Shown here: one piece after another, positions 33,033 to 45,802 of the stretch
Layout: every line of letters begins with the position of its first letter
Position numbering within the stretch: position 1 is the first letter of the stretch
Assembly: GCA_039654915.1 (NCBI GenBank)
Contig: CM077598.1
Coordinates: 71,018,041 to 71,082,040, forward strand
Direction: 5' to 3'
DNA length: 64,000 nucleotides
Source: Aquilaria yunnanensis
Taxonomy: Eukaryota > Streptophyta > Magnoliopsida > Malvales > Thymelaeaceae
Position numbers and translations under genes: made by a program
The notes under the pieces: generated by a model
What the model saw: the letters and a program-made list of their open reading frames with translations, nothing else
Told to the model about the DNA's origin: nothing
Databases searched by the model: none

Positions 33033-33487
33033 GATAGACTTTTGCAACTCACCACTGGGACTCATCTCCATGGTAGGAGTTAGTTTGGAGAAGCTTAGTA
33101 GAGGCTTGTATATGTTTATGCCTAGTTGCCTCCTTGTCTATATTTGGAGCTTTAGACTCTAGGGTTACTCTCGGGTAAGGGGCCTTAGTCTACTTTTGCT
33201 GAATGACATCACATGGTTATTATGTGTAGTAGTGATAATACAAATATTGATTATGTTTGCTTTGAATATTTGAACTTGATTTCTATGAAAAGGGCCTTGG
33301 CAAGGGAATGTTTTATGGTTTCCATGTACTCAAATCAAAGCTAAATGAGAATGCATTTTGCAATTTCTAGGTTAATCAACTAGTTTTATGAAGTTTTAAT
33401 TCATGCAAATATATAACTAGCCAATTGTAGCTAACGTGTGATCCGTTCTCACAAGTTTTCGAGGTTGGGCCGAGGGCGGCCATGTCA
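33033..33487 (+). repeat. Element D 5' LTR, last part
   Basis: Continues D's LTR after the nest and ends GGCGGCCATGTCA. Two bases later, TTATTATTAGAGCA (33490-33503) matches the initiator-tRNA primer site TTGGTATCAGAGCA at 11 of 14 positions, the usual primer of chromoviruses. Confidence 0.85.
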
Positions 33488-33618
33488 GTTTATTATTAGA
33501 GCACAGTTCATAGACATTGGAGTTTAGGACTGAGATCTAGTTTATAGTTCATGTGCTAGGATAGTTAGTACTAACCAACACTTGTGGAATATTGTCTGGC
33601 TTTGGTTGCAGGTTGCTA

Positions 33619-34914
33619 TGGTTGACATAAAGTCATGAGCTTCTAGAGGATCTAAGGAACCTGGTGAAGGTTCTAGTGATCTAGTTATGGCAAGGTTGGA
33701 TGAGATATCTACAGTGTTTCAGGGAATGACATAGACCTTGGTGCAAGTGGCACAAGGCATGACCACCATAACGAATGAGTTATTTCAAGACCAAAATAAT
33801 AGAGAGTTTGCACAGCAAGATGATGACCAAGGGAATGACCTACCCTAAGGTCGTGAGAAGCATGTCAACCATCGACAAGTGCCTAGGACTTATGAGAGGT
33901 AGGACCATGCTTATGAGCATGGGAAGGAGTAAGAAGTTATAGAAGCTCCAAGGAGGGGAAAAACCCCGCATCAGATGAAGTTACTTGAAAAATTCAAGAC
34001 GGCTAACCCACCAAGCTTTGATGGGTTAGGTGACCTCAATAAGGTAGAGGATTGGTTGAATAGGATGAGTCAACTCTTTACTTGCAGAGTTTATGAGTCA
34101 GAGCAGAGGATGGCCTTCGTACCTTTCTTTGTGAGAGGGAAGCCTAGCTTATGGTGGGATGAAGTTCTAGAAATGCTAAAGGAAAGTAATGGAAAAACCG
34201 GAGCATAAGAAAAATATGCTCAAGTGGTCAGACTTCAAGAAGAAGTTGCAACAAGAGTATATTAGTGAGGTGGCTCAAGAACAAAGGAGGATTCAGTTTG
34301 AAAATCACACCCAAGGAGAGATGTCTATAATAGACTATGAGCAGCACTACAATTCACTCATTCAATATGTTCTATACATGGTTGGAAATGATGAGCTCAA
34401 GGCTAAGAAATTCCTCCAAGGCCTTAAGCTTGTGCTTCAGAGATGCATGGCAACAATGAAGATTAAGAGCTATCACCAAATGGTTCCAAAAGCATTAGCT
34501 CTTAAAAGGGAGTTTCAAGACTTAAGGATTCAAAGTAAGAAGGTAAAGGTTGGGCCATCCAACCTAGGAAACAGTGCTGGAAAATGTTTAATGGAAGGAA
34601 AGGCAGCCGAGACTCAATGGTCAGCTAAGAGGAAGAAAGGGGGCTTGTGCCCCAGGTGCAGGAGATTTCATGGCCCCAAGCCATATACTTTGGGAATGAA
34701 CATTTGCAACAACTGTGGACAGAGTGGTCATTGGGCGAAGGAATGCCCACTAGCTCGACCCTTGCCAGGTCTGCTTAAGAATCTGCCCCTTGCACCCCTT
34801 GCCATAGGAAATCAACTTGGTGTGACCACTGTAGCACTTGAGCAGAGGGTTTTCACCTTAACTAGTCAAGTGACTAGAGAGCCAGCCATCGTTCGAGGTA
34901 ACTTTGCATTTTAG
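33619..34914 (+). pseudogene. gag: gag of element D
   Basis: Coat protein of a chromovirus. The ATG is at 33619, but a stop follows within seven codons and several more occur before 33975. The capsid core shows FKTANPPSFDGLGDLNKVEDWL, FVPFFVRGKPSLWWDEV, then after a frameshift near 34195 WSDFKKKLQQEYISEVAQEQR. The zinc knuckle CNNCGQSGHWAKEC (CX2CX4HX4C) is at about 34706-34750. A plain TAG at 34912 separates it from protease. Confidence 0.88.
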
Positions 34915-36588
34915 AATGGTATCGTTAGAGTACTATTTGATACTGGTGCTACTCTTTCTATGATATCATCTAGCTTAGTAGATAGAATAAAATTATAGTC
35001 TGATACCTCCAACGAGTTGAAAATCATTAAAATTGTAGGGAGGAGTTTTATTTTGACCAACGAGTTGGTTACTAGGTATTTCTTGCAGTTAAGCAACCAT
35101 GACTTTGCTTGTGAATTATAGGTTATAGAATTAAGGTCATATGACCTAGTGTTGGGAGTAGATTGGCTAAGTAAGCATAAGGCACAGATTGACTATGCCA
35201 ATCACTCGGTCGATGTTACTGATACTAAGGGAGCTAGAGTGACTTGCATAAGAGGCATAACAACTAGTTCTAGAAGTTTGCACCTTTGACATTTGGACTC
35301 CATCCCGATAATTGACGAAGAAGTGTATTATACCTTGAATGGCGTGACCATAGAGGGTGAACTTAAGGAAATTCCTATAGCAAATCAATTTCCTGAGGTT
35401 TTCCCAGTGGATTTGTCGAGGTTACTACCCAAATAGGACATTGAGTTTTTTATTCACCTTTAACCTAGAGCAGAACCAATTTTAATACCTCCTTATTGAA
35501 TGTTAGCTCTTGAAATGGATGACCTAAAGAAGCAGTTGGAGGAATTACTAAAGAAAGGCTTTATAAGGCCTAGTGTGTCACCATGGGGAGCCTCGGTGTT
35601 GTTTATAAAAAAGAAGGACAGAAGCTTGAGACTGTGCATTGCCTACAGAAAGTTGAATGCAGTAATAGTCAAAATAAGTATTTGTTTCCCAGGATCGATG
35701 ATTTGTTTAATAGGTTAAGGGGAGTGAAGGTGTTCTCTAGGATTGACCCCCGGTCTGGATACTTCCAGATCAGAGTTAAGGAGGAAGATATCCCAAAGAC
35801 CGGCTTAAGGAAAAGATACAGGCACTACAAGTATATAGTTATGCCGTTTGGTATGACCAACACCCCGATAGTATTCATGGAAGCGATGAATAAGATGTTC
35901 AGACCGTTCTTGGATTTGTTTGTTAAAGTCTTCATTGATGATATCTTGGTATACTCGCAGCCTGCCCAAGAGCATGAGGAGCACCTTAGGACAGTTTTGC
36001 AAGTGCTAAAGGATAATCAGTACTATGCGAAGTTGTCCAAGTATGAGTTTTGGTCTGAGAGGATACAGTTTTTGGGGCACATCACTAGTTCCCAAGGGTT
36101 GTCGGTTGACCTCGAGAAGGTTTAGGTGATAGTTGAGTGCAAGAGGCTGACTATAGTTATAAAAATATGGAGCTTCTTGGGCTTGGTAGGCTACTATGGG
36201 AGGTTCATAGAGAAATTCTCTATGATAGCAACACCATTGACAGCCTTGACCAAGAAAGCTCGGAAGTTTGATTTGACACCAAAATGTGAGGAGGCTTACC
36301 TGAAGTTGAAGAAGAGGTTGACAAGTGAATAGATACTCATTCTGCTAGACCCGAACAAGGCTTTTATAGTGTACACAGATGCATTAGGTTCTGGTTTGGG
36401 TTCTGTATTAATGCAGGAAAATCGGGTGATTGCTTATGGCTCAAGGTAGTTGAGGCCTAATGAGTTGAACTACCCAGTTCATGACCTTGAACTAGTGGTA
36501 GTAGTTGTTGCACTCAAGCTTTGGAGGCATTGCTTGATGGGGAGATCATTCAGGATTTTCAGCAATGATAAGATTTTGAAATACTTAT
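34915..36588 (+). pseudogene. pol: Protease, RT and start of RNase H, element D
   Basis: Protease active site VLFDTGATLSMIS near 34930. [33 protein letters not shown], a frameshift near 35640, then [33 protein letters not shown] and the catalytic FIDDILVYS near 35930-35957. RNase H: FIVYTDALGSGLGSVLMQ and HDLELVVVVVALKLWRH, stopping at LKYL where the solo LTR enters (36588). Several TAG and TGA stops make it inactive. Confidence 0.9.
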
Positions 36589-39009
36589 TGACACGGCCGT
36601 CCTTGGCCTCTGCCCAAGAGACCTGTGGGAGCTGGTCTCACGGTGGATTGCAATTGGCTAGTTGTATATGTGCCCGAATTAAAACTCCATGATGCTAGTT
36701 GATTAACTTAGAATATGCAGGATGCATGCTCTTCATAATTTGACTTAGATTAACAAAAACCATAAAACATTGATTTGGCCAAGCGATTTCCATAGAAAAT
36801 AAGTTCAAAGAGCCAAAGCATACAAAATCAACATTTATGTGAGTTTACTACATATAACTACTATGTGGGAGCATTCATACATAAAGTAGACTAATGCCCT
36901 CATTCAAGAGCAACCCTAAAGTCTAGGACTCCTCAAAACATAGACAATGGAGGCATCTAAAAGTACTATATATACAAGCCTCAACTGAGTTCTTCTTAAA
37001 CTAACTACTACCTTGGATGCAAGTCCCAATGGAAAGTCACAAAAGTCCTGGTCCAAGTGCTACTAGGCTCTGCAGCTAAAGGAAAACTCTAGTTAGTAAT
37101 GTTACTTGACCAACAAGTTACCTATGTAGGCTAGAATCATAGAGATTCTCAAGTGCAATACCAGCACAAAAGCTATCTACCACAATAACCCTCAACAGTT
37201 ACCCAATCCAACAACTTCAAAATCTGCACAACATAACTAGGGAGTGAGAACTTAAACATTCTCAGTAAAGGTCTTTATTGTACCCATAAGAAAATTACTA
37301 AGGACTCCACATATGATAACATATGTAACTTGCTATGAGCTCTTACAGCTTGAGGGTCTAATATATATGCATATATAACTATGTCCCTTGAGATCTCTCC
37401 CCACCTAGTCCTTGAACCACAAGGCTTAGCCTTGTCCTCTAGCAAGCTTAGCTTGCTAGCCTAACTAGTGATAAATCACTAGTTGAACCTCTCATATTTA
37501 TGTTGTACAGGGGAATTATGGTGGGACTATTGTAGACTAGGCCATAAAGACCTTGTAGACAAGGTGCACTAAGGTTTCACCTTGCAACCTCATGGCCAAC
37601 GGCACGGCTAGGTTACCAAGGGTTCTAAACCTTCCACCCAAGCTAGTGGTATTTAGTTGTGATCCTTAGCAAACTAGTTTTCTTGGTTGCGGTACAAGTC
37701 ACCATAAAACTTTATAAAACTCAAGAAAACTCCTAGGTCTTGAAGGACTTTTGGAAGTCTCGGAGTACCCCCAGAATACTTAGACCCTAAGGTACCTTAA
37801 TAACCCTTTTAGGTCTCCCCTCAACTTTCCTAGCAAAACTTGGAAAATTCAGCCAACTTGGCAGTGACGACATGTCGCCACAATTGGTAATGTTTTGCCA
37901 ACTTTTCTGGTATTGGCGATGCATCGTGGACAATGGTACCAAACTAGCGACACGTCGCCAATATGCAAATCCATAAAATTTTCACAGATTTTGCTGCTAT
38001 GAACTTTGGACACTTACCAAACATATCAACCATGCTTGGTTAGCCTCCAAACTTCACATACATGTAAAACATGTTGCATAGATCACAACCAACTATCACA
38101 AGCCAATCTATGATGCATTATAGCATCTTTCCAATCATCACAAACCTCATAGTGCACCATGATTCAACCTTGTTCACTAACTAATGCTATTGCTAGAATT
38201 ACTCAAATTCTTCAAGCAAACTCATTCTAATAGCATTAATTGAACTTAAAAACACAACTCCTTACCTCAACTTCAAGTAACAAGCAAGAATCAAGCACTC
38301 TTCCAATCCACTAAGCTCACCAAAGCACCTCCTAAGTTCCAAGCAAAACATAGGCACCCAACATCAAATTCTCCCTTGTGAATCAAAACCCAAGCTCCTA
38401 ACTAACCAATAAACATGAATTCAATCAAGAACACATTGTTTACCTCATACTAAAAATAGGGGATGGGAGAAAACATGCTTCCAAGCTCCAAAACCATAGT
38501 TTTATGCTTGAAATGAGCTCCCAATGGCCTATATACTTATGATGGCTTTTCTTTTCATCAAGAAACTTTGATTTCAAGGTCAATTGGATGGAACAATGAG
38601 GGTGGAGAGGATGAACTGGGGTTTATGGCAGCCACCCTTCACTTTACCCTCTTATAACCCTTGCTTAAACAAAAGCCACCAAAGTATTAGACTTGATACA
38701 CTTAAGCCCCATCTTTTGGTAACCTTAGCTATCCTTGATTAATCCTTGTTTATTTCAACAAGTTTGGGTTAAAGTTGAAAGTTAAGTTATAAAATTTCAT
38801 TTTAACCACTCAGGACTTAACTTGGCTATTCAGGATGCAAAATTACCATTTTGCCCTTGAACCTCATTTAGTGCCTTAACTTTCTTGAAACTTAGTGAAC
38901 TTTGCTAAACTTTTCTATTCTTGCTATGTGAACTTGAATTAAGGTTCCAAACTTAATTTAGAGTACTTTAACTTCCTCAATCATGCTTCCCACTAGTAGG
39001 GCCATAACA
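36589..39009 (-). repeat. Solo LTR of the D family, inserted in D's own RNase H
   Basis: 2421 bases, the same family and length as D's 3' LTR but in opposite orientation. It starts TGACACGGCCG and ends GGCCATAACA on plus. Flanks are CTTAT (36584-36588) and CTTGT (39010-39014). RNase H reads KYL before and LFA-KEL after it. No internal sequence is left. Confidence 0.9.
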
Positions 39010-40730
39010 CTTGTTCGCATAGAAGGAGCTAAACATGAGGCAACGTTGGTGGATTTAATACCTAAAGGATTATGATTGCTCAATTGAGTACTGTGCGGGG
39101 AAAGGAAATGTGGTGGCAGATGCTCTTAGTCGGAAGTACCGGGAGTGGTCCTATCTAAGGATTAGGCTACAAGTTACTCGGGAAGAACATCAAGGGATTG
39201 TTTCTCCACCTTACATGAGTTTTGGTAAGACTGAGAAAGGTCCCTAGTTTACACTTTAGAGATTCAGTCAGCCTAGTTAGCTAAGTTCAAGAAGGCTCAA
39301 AGTAAGGATCGATTGTTGAAGAAGAATTCTGAAGAGAAGACACTTGGTTCCATGAGGAAAGAGTTCTGATACAAGGATGGCGTACTACACGATGGGGATC
39401 AACTCTATGTGCCGAATGTAGATGGACCTAGGTAGCAAGTCTTGCAAGAGGCACATAGTAGTAGACTAAGTACCCATCCTAGTGTTAGTAAGATGTACCA
39501 TGATATGAAGACATACTTTTGGTGGCCGGGACTTAAGAGGGATGTAGTTGGACACGTAGCTTAGTGTTTGACATGCCAAATTTTAAAAGCTGAGCATCTG
39601 AAGTCGGCAGGTGCTCTCCAAAGTCTACCTTTACCAAAGAGGAAGTGAGGATCCATCACGACGGACTTCCTAGTTGGGTTGCCAAATACCCGGAGTTAAC
39701 ATGATGCAATATGGGTAGTGGTCGATAGGTTGACTAAGATAGCACACTTCATACCCATAAAGATTACCTATACATTGCTCAGGTTAGCTTAGTTGTATAT
39801 TAAGGAGATCGTAAGGTTACACGCCATATCGGATCAGATCATATCTGATAGGGATCCCTAATTTGTATCAAGGTTTTGGAATGCTTTCCAATAGGTATTA
39901 GGAAGAAAGGCTAGTCTTAGTATTGCCTTTAATCCTCAGACTAATTGGCAGTCTAACAGAGTGATACAACCTTGGAAGACATGTTACATACGTGTGCTAT
40001 AGACTTCAGAGGTGACTAGGATTAACACTTGCCACTCATTGAGTTTGCTTATAATAATAGTCATCAAATTGTTATAGGTATGGCACCATACAAAGCTTTG
40101 TATGATAGGCGATGCATGATAGCCCATTGTTGGGCTGACTTTACAGAAAAGGTAGTTGTCGGTCTTGAGTTCGTAGTTGACATCATGGCTAAGATTATAT
40201 TGATCCATAAATGGAATATAGCAGTGAAAGCCCGGCAAACTAAATATGTAAATTATAGGTGACGAGATTTAAGTTTTAAAGTTGGTCAGAAAGTGATTCT
40301 CAAAATATCTCCTATGAAAAAGAGTAGTCCGGTTTGGTCAGAGGGGTAAGTTTGCCCCTAGGTATATTGGACCTTATGAGAACCTGGAGAAAGTAAGGAA
40401 AGTTTCATATCGATTGGCGTTACCACCCAACTTGTCCCAAGTGCATAGCGTATTTCACATTAGTGCTCTAAGAAAGTGTATAGTTGATCCTGGACAAGTA
40501 GTTAACCCATCGGTCGCTCCCATCCAATAAGACTTGACCTATGAGGAGAGGCCCATCAAGATCCTCGATACGCAAGTTAAGAAACTTCAAACCAAGTGGA
40601 TTCCAATCGTTAAGATTCTTTGGTCAAACCATAGTGAGGAGGAAGCTACTTGGGAGACAGAGTAGGATATGCTAAAAAGGTATCTCGGTGAGTTCCCTCA
40701 GCAGTAGCAAAATTTGGGGGACTAAATTCC
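39010..40730 (+). pseudogene. pol: End of RNase H, integrase and chromodomain of element D
   Basis: RNase H resumes with KELNMRQRWW and IEYCAGKGNVVADALSRKY. Integrase has the HHCC domain (HSSRLSTHPSVSKMY, then CLTCQ), TDFLVGLP, ISDRDP and NPQTNWQSNRVIQ, where the catalytic Glu of a QSER-type motif reads Asn. After a frameshifted middle come RLALPPNLSQVHSVFHISAL and a C-terminal chromodomain with YEERPIKILDTQV, IVKILWSNHSEEEATWETE and DMLKRY (40530-40690). In the family, the chromodomain guides insertion to marked chromatin. Stops are scattered throughout. Confidence 0.88.
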
Positions 40731-40745
40731 ACAAGGAGGGTAGAA
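40731..40745 (+). other. Polypurine tract of element D
   Basis: AAGGAGGGTAGAA lies just before the 3' LTR. Confidence 0.75.
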
Positions 40746-43165
40746 TGTTATGAACCTCCTAGTTGGAGGCTTGCCTAGGGAATGTAAAGTATTTAAATGC
40801 TAACTTGGAACCTTATTTTAATCTTACATAGTAAAATTAAGTATGTTAGGCCTAGTTCACTAAGTTTTAAGGAGTTTAAGGCACCAAATAGGGTTTGGAG
40901 GCAAAACGGTAATTTTGCATCCCAAGGTCTCAGGCTATGACCCAAGAGTCAAAAATATGTTTTGAACCATGAACCTTGCTTTAAACCCAACATTAGATTA
41001 AGTAAACAAGATTTGACCAACATTTGACTTTAATTACTATTTGAGGAAGGGGGCTTTTTGCAACTTTTTACAAACTTCAGTGGCTTGTTGTTTTAAAAGG
41101 ATTTAAAACTTGGAAAAGTAAAGGAGGCTTCCATTTGTCTACTTAAACTGGAAATCAACCTTGCCTTCACCATTTCATCAAGAATCCACACTCAAAACCA
41201 ATAGATTTTGGTGAAAATTAAAGCCACCAAGGATATATTTTGCAAAGGGAGCTTGATTCAAGAGGAATTTTATGTTTTTGAAGCTTGGAATCACGTTTCC
41301 AGCCACCCTGTATTTTTGGTATGAGGTAACAAGTGTGTTCTTGGTGATTTCTTGTTTGTTAGATTGAAAGCTTGTGCTTTGGTTAGATGTTAGTAATTTG
41401 GTGTTTTGTGTCTTTGATTACTTGGAACTTTGGTAGAAATTTGTGGAACTTGGATTATGTGGAGGAGTCACTTAATTCTTTCTTGTGAGCTGAAATTAAG
41501 GTGAGGGAGTTGTGTTTTCAAGCTTGATTAATGCTATAGGAATGAGTTTGCATGATGAATTCAAGTAGTTCTAGCAATAGCATTAGTTAATGGGCAAAGT
41601 TGGTTAATGGTGGACTATGAGGTTTGTGATGATTGGAATGATGTTAAATGCATCATAGGTTGACTTGTGATAATTTGTTGTGATGTATGCAACATGTTTT
41701 ACATGTATGTGATGTTTAGAGGCTAACCAAGCATGTTTGATATGTTTGGTAAGTGTCCAAAGTTTGTAGCAGTAAAAACCAAAATTTTTTGGGCTGTTGC
41801 AGGAATTGATGATGCATCACCTGTACCCATGATGCGTCATCATTACCATGAAAACTGCCAGCACATTACCAACTGTGGTGACCCATTGCCACAGTTGGTG
41901 ACTCATCACCATAGGCATGGTAACTAAAAATTCTAAATTTTGCTAGGAAGGTCGAGTAGAGGCCTAAAGGGGTTTTAGGGTACCTTGGCATCTAAGCATT
42001 CCAGGGATACTCCGAGTCTTTCGAAACTTGTCCGAGAGCTAGAAGTTTTCTTGAATTTTATGTAGTTTTATGGTTACTTCAACCATAAGCAGGGAAATTA
42101 GTTTTCAAATGGTCACAACTAAGTATCACTAGGTTAGGTGAAAAGGTAACTTTGGCAACCTAGCCATGTAGTTAGTCAAGAGGTTACAGGGTGAAACCTT
42201 ATTGCACCTAGTCTACAAGGTCTTTATGGCCTAAGCTACAATAGTCCCATTATTGTGCCCCTATACAACATAAGGGAGAGTTTCAACTGATGATTTATCT
42301 CTAATTGGACTAGCAAGCTAAGCTTATTAGAGGACAAAGTAATGCCTTGTAGTTCAAGGACTAGGTAGAGCACAAGTCCCAAGGGACTGAAACCTATGTG
42401 CATAGGTTTAGCCTTACATTGTATGAGCTCACAGCAGATTACATATGATAATATATGTGTTGTCATTAGCATTTTCCTTGTATGTAAAGATCCCTTACTG
42501 AGAATTACAAATTCTCACTCCATTCTCTTATGTTGTGTAGTTTCTGATTGTGTTGAGCCTAATAATTATTGAGGGTTGTTGTGGTAGTCTTTTGTTGTAG
42601 GTGTAATGTTATGGGAATCTTTATGATTCTAGCTTTCTTAGTTAGTTGTCAGTGAAGTAATAGTACTAACTATAGTATTTTCTTGGCCGTAAAGTCTAGC
42701 AGTACGTGGATAGACATTCGCAACTTGTTAGTGGGACTCATCTCCAAGGTGGGAGTTAGTTGGGAGGATCTTAGTAGAGGCTTGTATTTGTTTATCCCTA
42801 GTTGCCTCCCATGTCTGTATTTGGAGCTTTAGACTCTAGGGTTGCTCTTGGGTGAGGGGCCTTAGTCTACTTTTTTTGAATGCCCTCACATGGTTATTAT
42901 GTGTAGTAATGATAATACAAATGTTGATTATGTGTGCTTTGACTATTTGACCTTGATTTCTATGAAAAGGGCCTTAGCCAAGGGAATGTTTTATGGTTTC
43001 CATATACTCAAGTCAAAGCTAAATGAGCATGCATATTTCATTTTCTAGGTTAATTAACTAGTTTCATGAAGTTTTAATTCGTGAACATATATAACTAGCC
43101 AATTGCAACCACTGTGAGATCCATTCTCATAGGCTTCTTAGGTAAGGTGAAGGGCGGCCATGTCA
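40746..43165 (+). repeat. Element D 3' LTR
   Basis: 2420 bases, starting TGTTATGAACC and ending GGCGGCCATGTCA. It is uninterrupted, so it shows the empty sites for the Ogre-like insert (near 41054) and for H (near 42713). Confidence 0.92.
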
Positions 43166-43737
43166 TTTTAAGCATGGGAGTGTATATTACCATGTAACTT
43201 AAACACATTTTAGGACATGGGCTTGTATATGCACTTGTTTTTAAGTTTTTGAAAAACATGGGTAAAAACATGGTTAAACATGAAACCATGAAGGGGAACA
43301 TACTTTGTAACACAGTTGGAACACAAACCATATTCGGCACCTATAGCTTAGATAAAATTCTCATGAAAAATCAATTTTAATAAATCAAACATGGTTGTGT
43401 TTAAGACTGTGTTAACCAACACAATTATGTACATGGGCGTATTTAAGAGTGTGTTTAACTATTGGAGTTGGAAAAATTTTGCAATCCTACCCGACATTGA
43501 GTATCACAGATTATTTGATCACAGGGCAAATAATTGCAAATTAAACCATTCTATTATAAATTCAAATAACCAAAAACTAGTGAAACAAAAAATTTGACAC
43601 TTGGCTCACCTCCCAAGAAGTGCTTGGTTTAACGTTGTTGGCCTAACATCTTTCTTTGCAATTCAAGGAGGTTCTTCCTTCCATTCCATGAATTTTACAT
43701 CTGCATGACTATCCTTCTTATGTTGGAAACCTAAATT
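43166..43737 (-). other. Athila-like non-coding region beside D
   Basis: AT-rich. Near 43600-43650 it carries a block, read inverted, with the CTTCTTGGGAGG word often seen in Athila untranslated DNA. Part of 43190-43450 is like 11210-11520 and is probably the other piece of the LTR that D split. No gene was seen. Confidence 0.5.
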
Positions 43738-44237
43738 CTAAGCTCTTCTAGGATTCAGCTTTGTGTTTGCCTGTAAAGCTCTTTGCAGTCTTTCAGATAA
43801 GATCTTAACAAGTTGACCCAATTGGGTCTCAAAATTCTTCATACTTGATCTTATATTATGCAGCTCTAATTCCATTGCATTGATCAAGGCATCAGAATGT
43901 TTCATGTATGTGGAAATCAATTCCTCCATAGTTAGCCTCATTTCTTATTGCGGTCAAGGCTAAAATTCAAGTGGTCATTGCCTTTGATTACTTCCAGAAA
44001 AATTTGGATGATTCCTCCATCTCGGATTGTATGTATTGCTATAAGGATTGTTCTAAGGCCTTGGTGGATTCATAACAAAGTATACTTGCTCAGTTTTGCT
44101 TAACTAGTTGGGCACTAGACATTCGTTACTTGAATGTTGTTCTCCACAAACTTCACATTGCATTACATCTTGCTTTTGAGTAATCAAAAATCTTTTGAAC
44201 TCCTTAGTCAAAGCTTTGACTTACCAAAACTAAGTAG
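43738..44237 (-). pseudogene. gag: Athila-like gag, C-terminal part (first copy)
   Basis: Minus strand. A zinc knuckle CEVCGEQHSSNEC (CX2CX3HX4C) lies near 44150, then YFVMNPPRP and YNPRWRNHPNFS. At 43941-43738 come MEELISTYMKHSDALINAME and NFETQLGQLVKILSERLQ, a segment typical of Athila gag after the knuckle. Stops are present. It is cut at 44237 by the LTR of F; the N-terminal part lies beyond 63104. Confidence 0.8.
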
Positions 44238-44966
44238 TGATGCTCGGTGGCATGTTCGTTGTATGACATGCTAGACCTAAGAGAGACTTCCGGTGAGAAG
44301 GTATTCGTAAGATCTTGAAGAAAGTAGGTTAAGAGCTCCCCATAGTGTGTTTCCGAGGGAGGGGCCTCTGACGCCCAAGTCAGTATATAGGAGATAAGTT
44401 TTTTAAAAGCAAAGAGTCTGAAGGAGAGAGTCCCGTGTCCTTACCAAAGAGCCTCCCAAGTATTTATAGGAGGGTGGAGGGAGAAGGCCATTTTGCACAG
44501 CCTATGTAGATCATGACATGTGTTGAGCTAGATCTAGTTCGTACCTTCAGTGGTATGTATCTCCAGCTGACTGTAGGCAGTTATGGCCAGAGGATAGGGG
44601 CGTGTGCGAGGCTTCTTTGTCAGAGGTTACTCAACTGTATTTGTCATTTTTCCATAAGAACTTGTCAGGGATGTGAGACCCCTTCGAGAAGGGATTCTCC
44701 TCAAGGGGTACTGGAGAAGGCTCTTCAAATGGGAGGACCATCTTCGGGAGACATTTTCCTTTGTCATGGGTGATAGACCTATGATTCCGAGGTTGGCAGT
44801 GTGCCCTCCGAAGGTAGAGAGGACCAGCTTTTCCCGAAGTTGGTCACATATATTTTTTGAGCGTGGAGCGAAGAATCCTCCGAAAGTAGGTGTTACGAAT
44901 CCGCTGAGTGTGGTGTTTAGTTAGCCATTTAGGAGGTCTTTGTTGGTGATAGCCGTTTGGCTATCA
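44238..44966 (-). repeat. Element F 3' LTR
   Basis: 729 bases; plus-strand ends TGATGCTCGGTGGCATG and TTTGGCTATCA. Left flank AAGTAG. It is followed by the inverted polypurine tract CATGGGCCCTTCGG. Confidence 0.88.
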
Positions 44967-45548
44967 CATGGGCCCTTCGGATAAGCCAAAGTTGTATCTT
45001 CAGCGTTAATCATTCAGGAGTGGGTCATGGAAATCCTGCTATTTCGGTAGTTGAAGCAGTTTTTGGTGAAAAAACTTGCTTCTACTAGCTTTTCAACTCG
45101 AGACCCTTTAGTGTGGCAAAGTTGTATTTTCAACATTCTCTGGGGCTCTTTATTTATGTTCTATTGACTGGTTTGGAGCCCTTGATGAGGACGTTAGTTC
45201 GAACTAGTTTTTTACTTTTGGCGAGGTCCCACCTTCGGAAAGCAATGAGTTGCTTTATGTCCTCAAGCCGCATTCTTGATTTAACTGAGCTTGTATCTTT
45301 GGAGGTCCCCTCAGGGTTTTTTATTCCTACTGTCTACCAGGGAACTGTCCTATCTTCTAGCCGGGTAGTCGTGTCACTTCGAGTTAGGCAATATAGGCCT
45401 GCTAGTGTTAGAAGGCGTGCCCTTGTTTCTCGCATCGTGTGACATGTGTCATTAGATCATTGGCGATCAGTCGCATCTATTACATCGGTTACGTCCCCTT
45501 GCTTGTGAAGGGTCATTGTGGAAATGCTTTGCTTGCCTCCCTCTATTT
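44967..45548 (+). promoter_or_regulatory. F internal region between the 3' LTR and the antisense-gene promoter
   Basis: About 580 bases without a credible gene; a 109-codon frame at 45113-45442 has no counterpart in the other elements. At its right end TTATAAAG (45549-45556) sits 254 bases before the antisense ATG, close to the 265 bases in A, B and H. Confidence 0.5.
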
Positions 45549-45802
45549 TTATAAAGCCTTTTCCTTTCAGAGTTTCCTCACTCCTCTACTTTTATTCCTT
45601 TTGCTCTCGGACTTCCTCTCACTTTCCAGCTTTTTCTTCTGGTGGTGTTAGCGGAGGAGCAATTTTCAACAAGTTTTTCGGCACTTTCCAAAATTTCCCC
45701 TATTTTCCGAATAGGTGGGTTTTCTTCCGAAATTGTTCTTCTTCTTCCTTTTTCTTTTCTTTTTCCTTCATCTGTCCAAGGTTAGGGTCTTAGTTACCAA
45801 GG

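Larger units (their letters stand above)
11542..43165 (+). mobile_element. Element D: Del/Tekay-like chromovirus, heavily interrupted
   Basis: The LTRs start TGTTATRAAC and end GGCGGCCATGTCA; the 3' LTR is 2420 bases and the 5' LTR about 2.4 kb once insertions are removed. The flanks are TTTTT (11537-11541) and TTTTA (43166-43170), a near-perfect 5-bp duplication. The order gag, protease, RT, RNase H, integrase, chromodomain marks a chromovirus. Insertions: Ogre-like 11861-12644, the G/H nest 14263-33032, and a solo LTR at 36589-39009. Many stops show that it is old. Confidence 0.9.

Noticed and set aside
34706..34750. A CCHC zinc knuckle that might belong to a host RNA-binding protein.
   Set aside because: It follows chromovirus capsid motifs and precedes a DTGA protease in the same element D.
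40530..40690. A chromodomain as sign of a host chromatin gene.
   Set aside because: It is fused to the integrase C-terminus just before a polypurine tract and LTR, the chromovirus arrangement.
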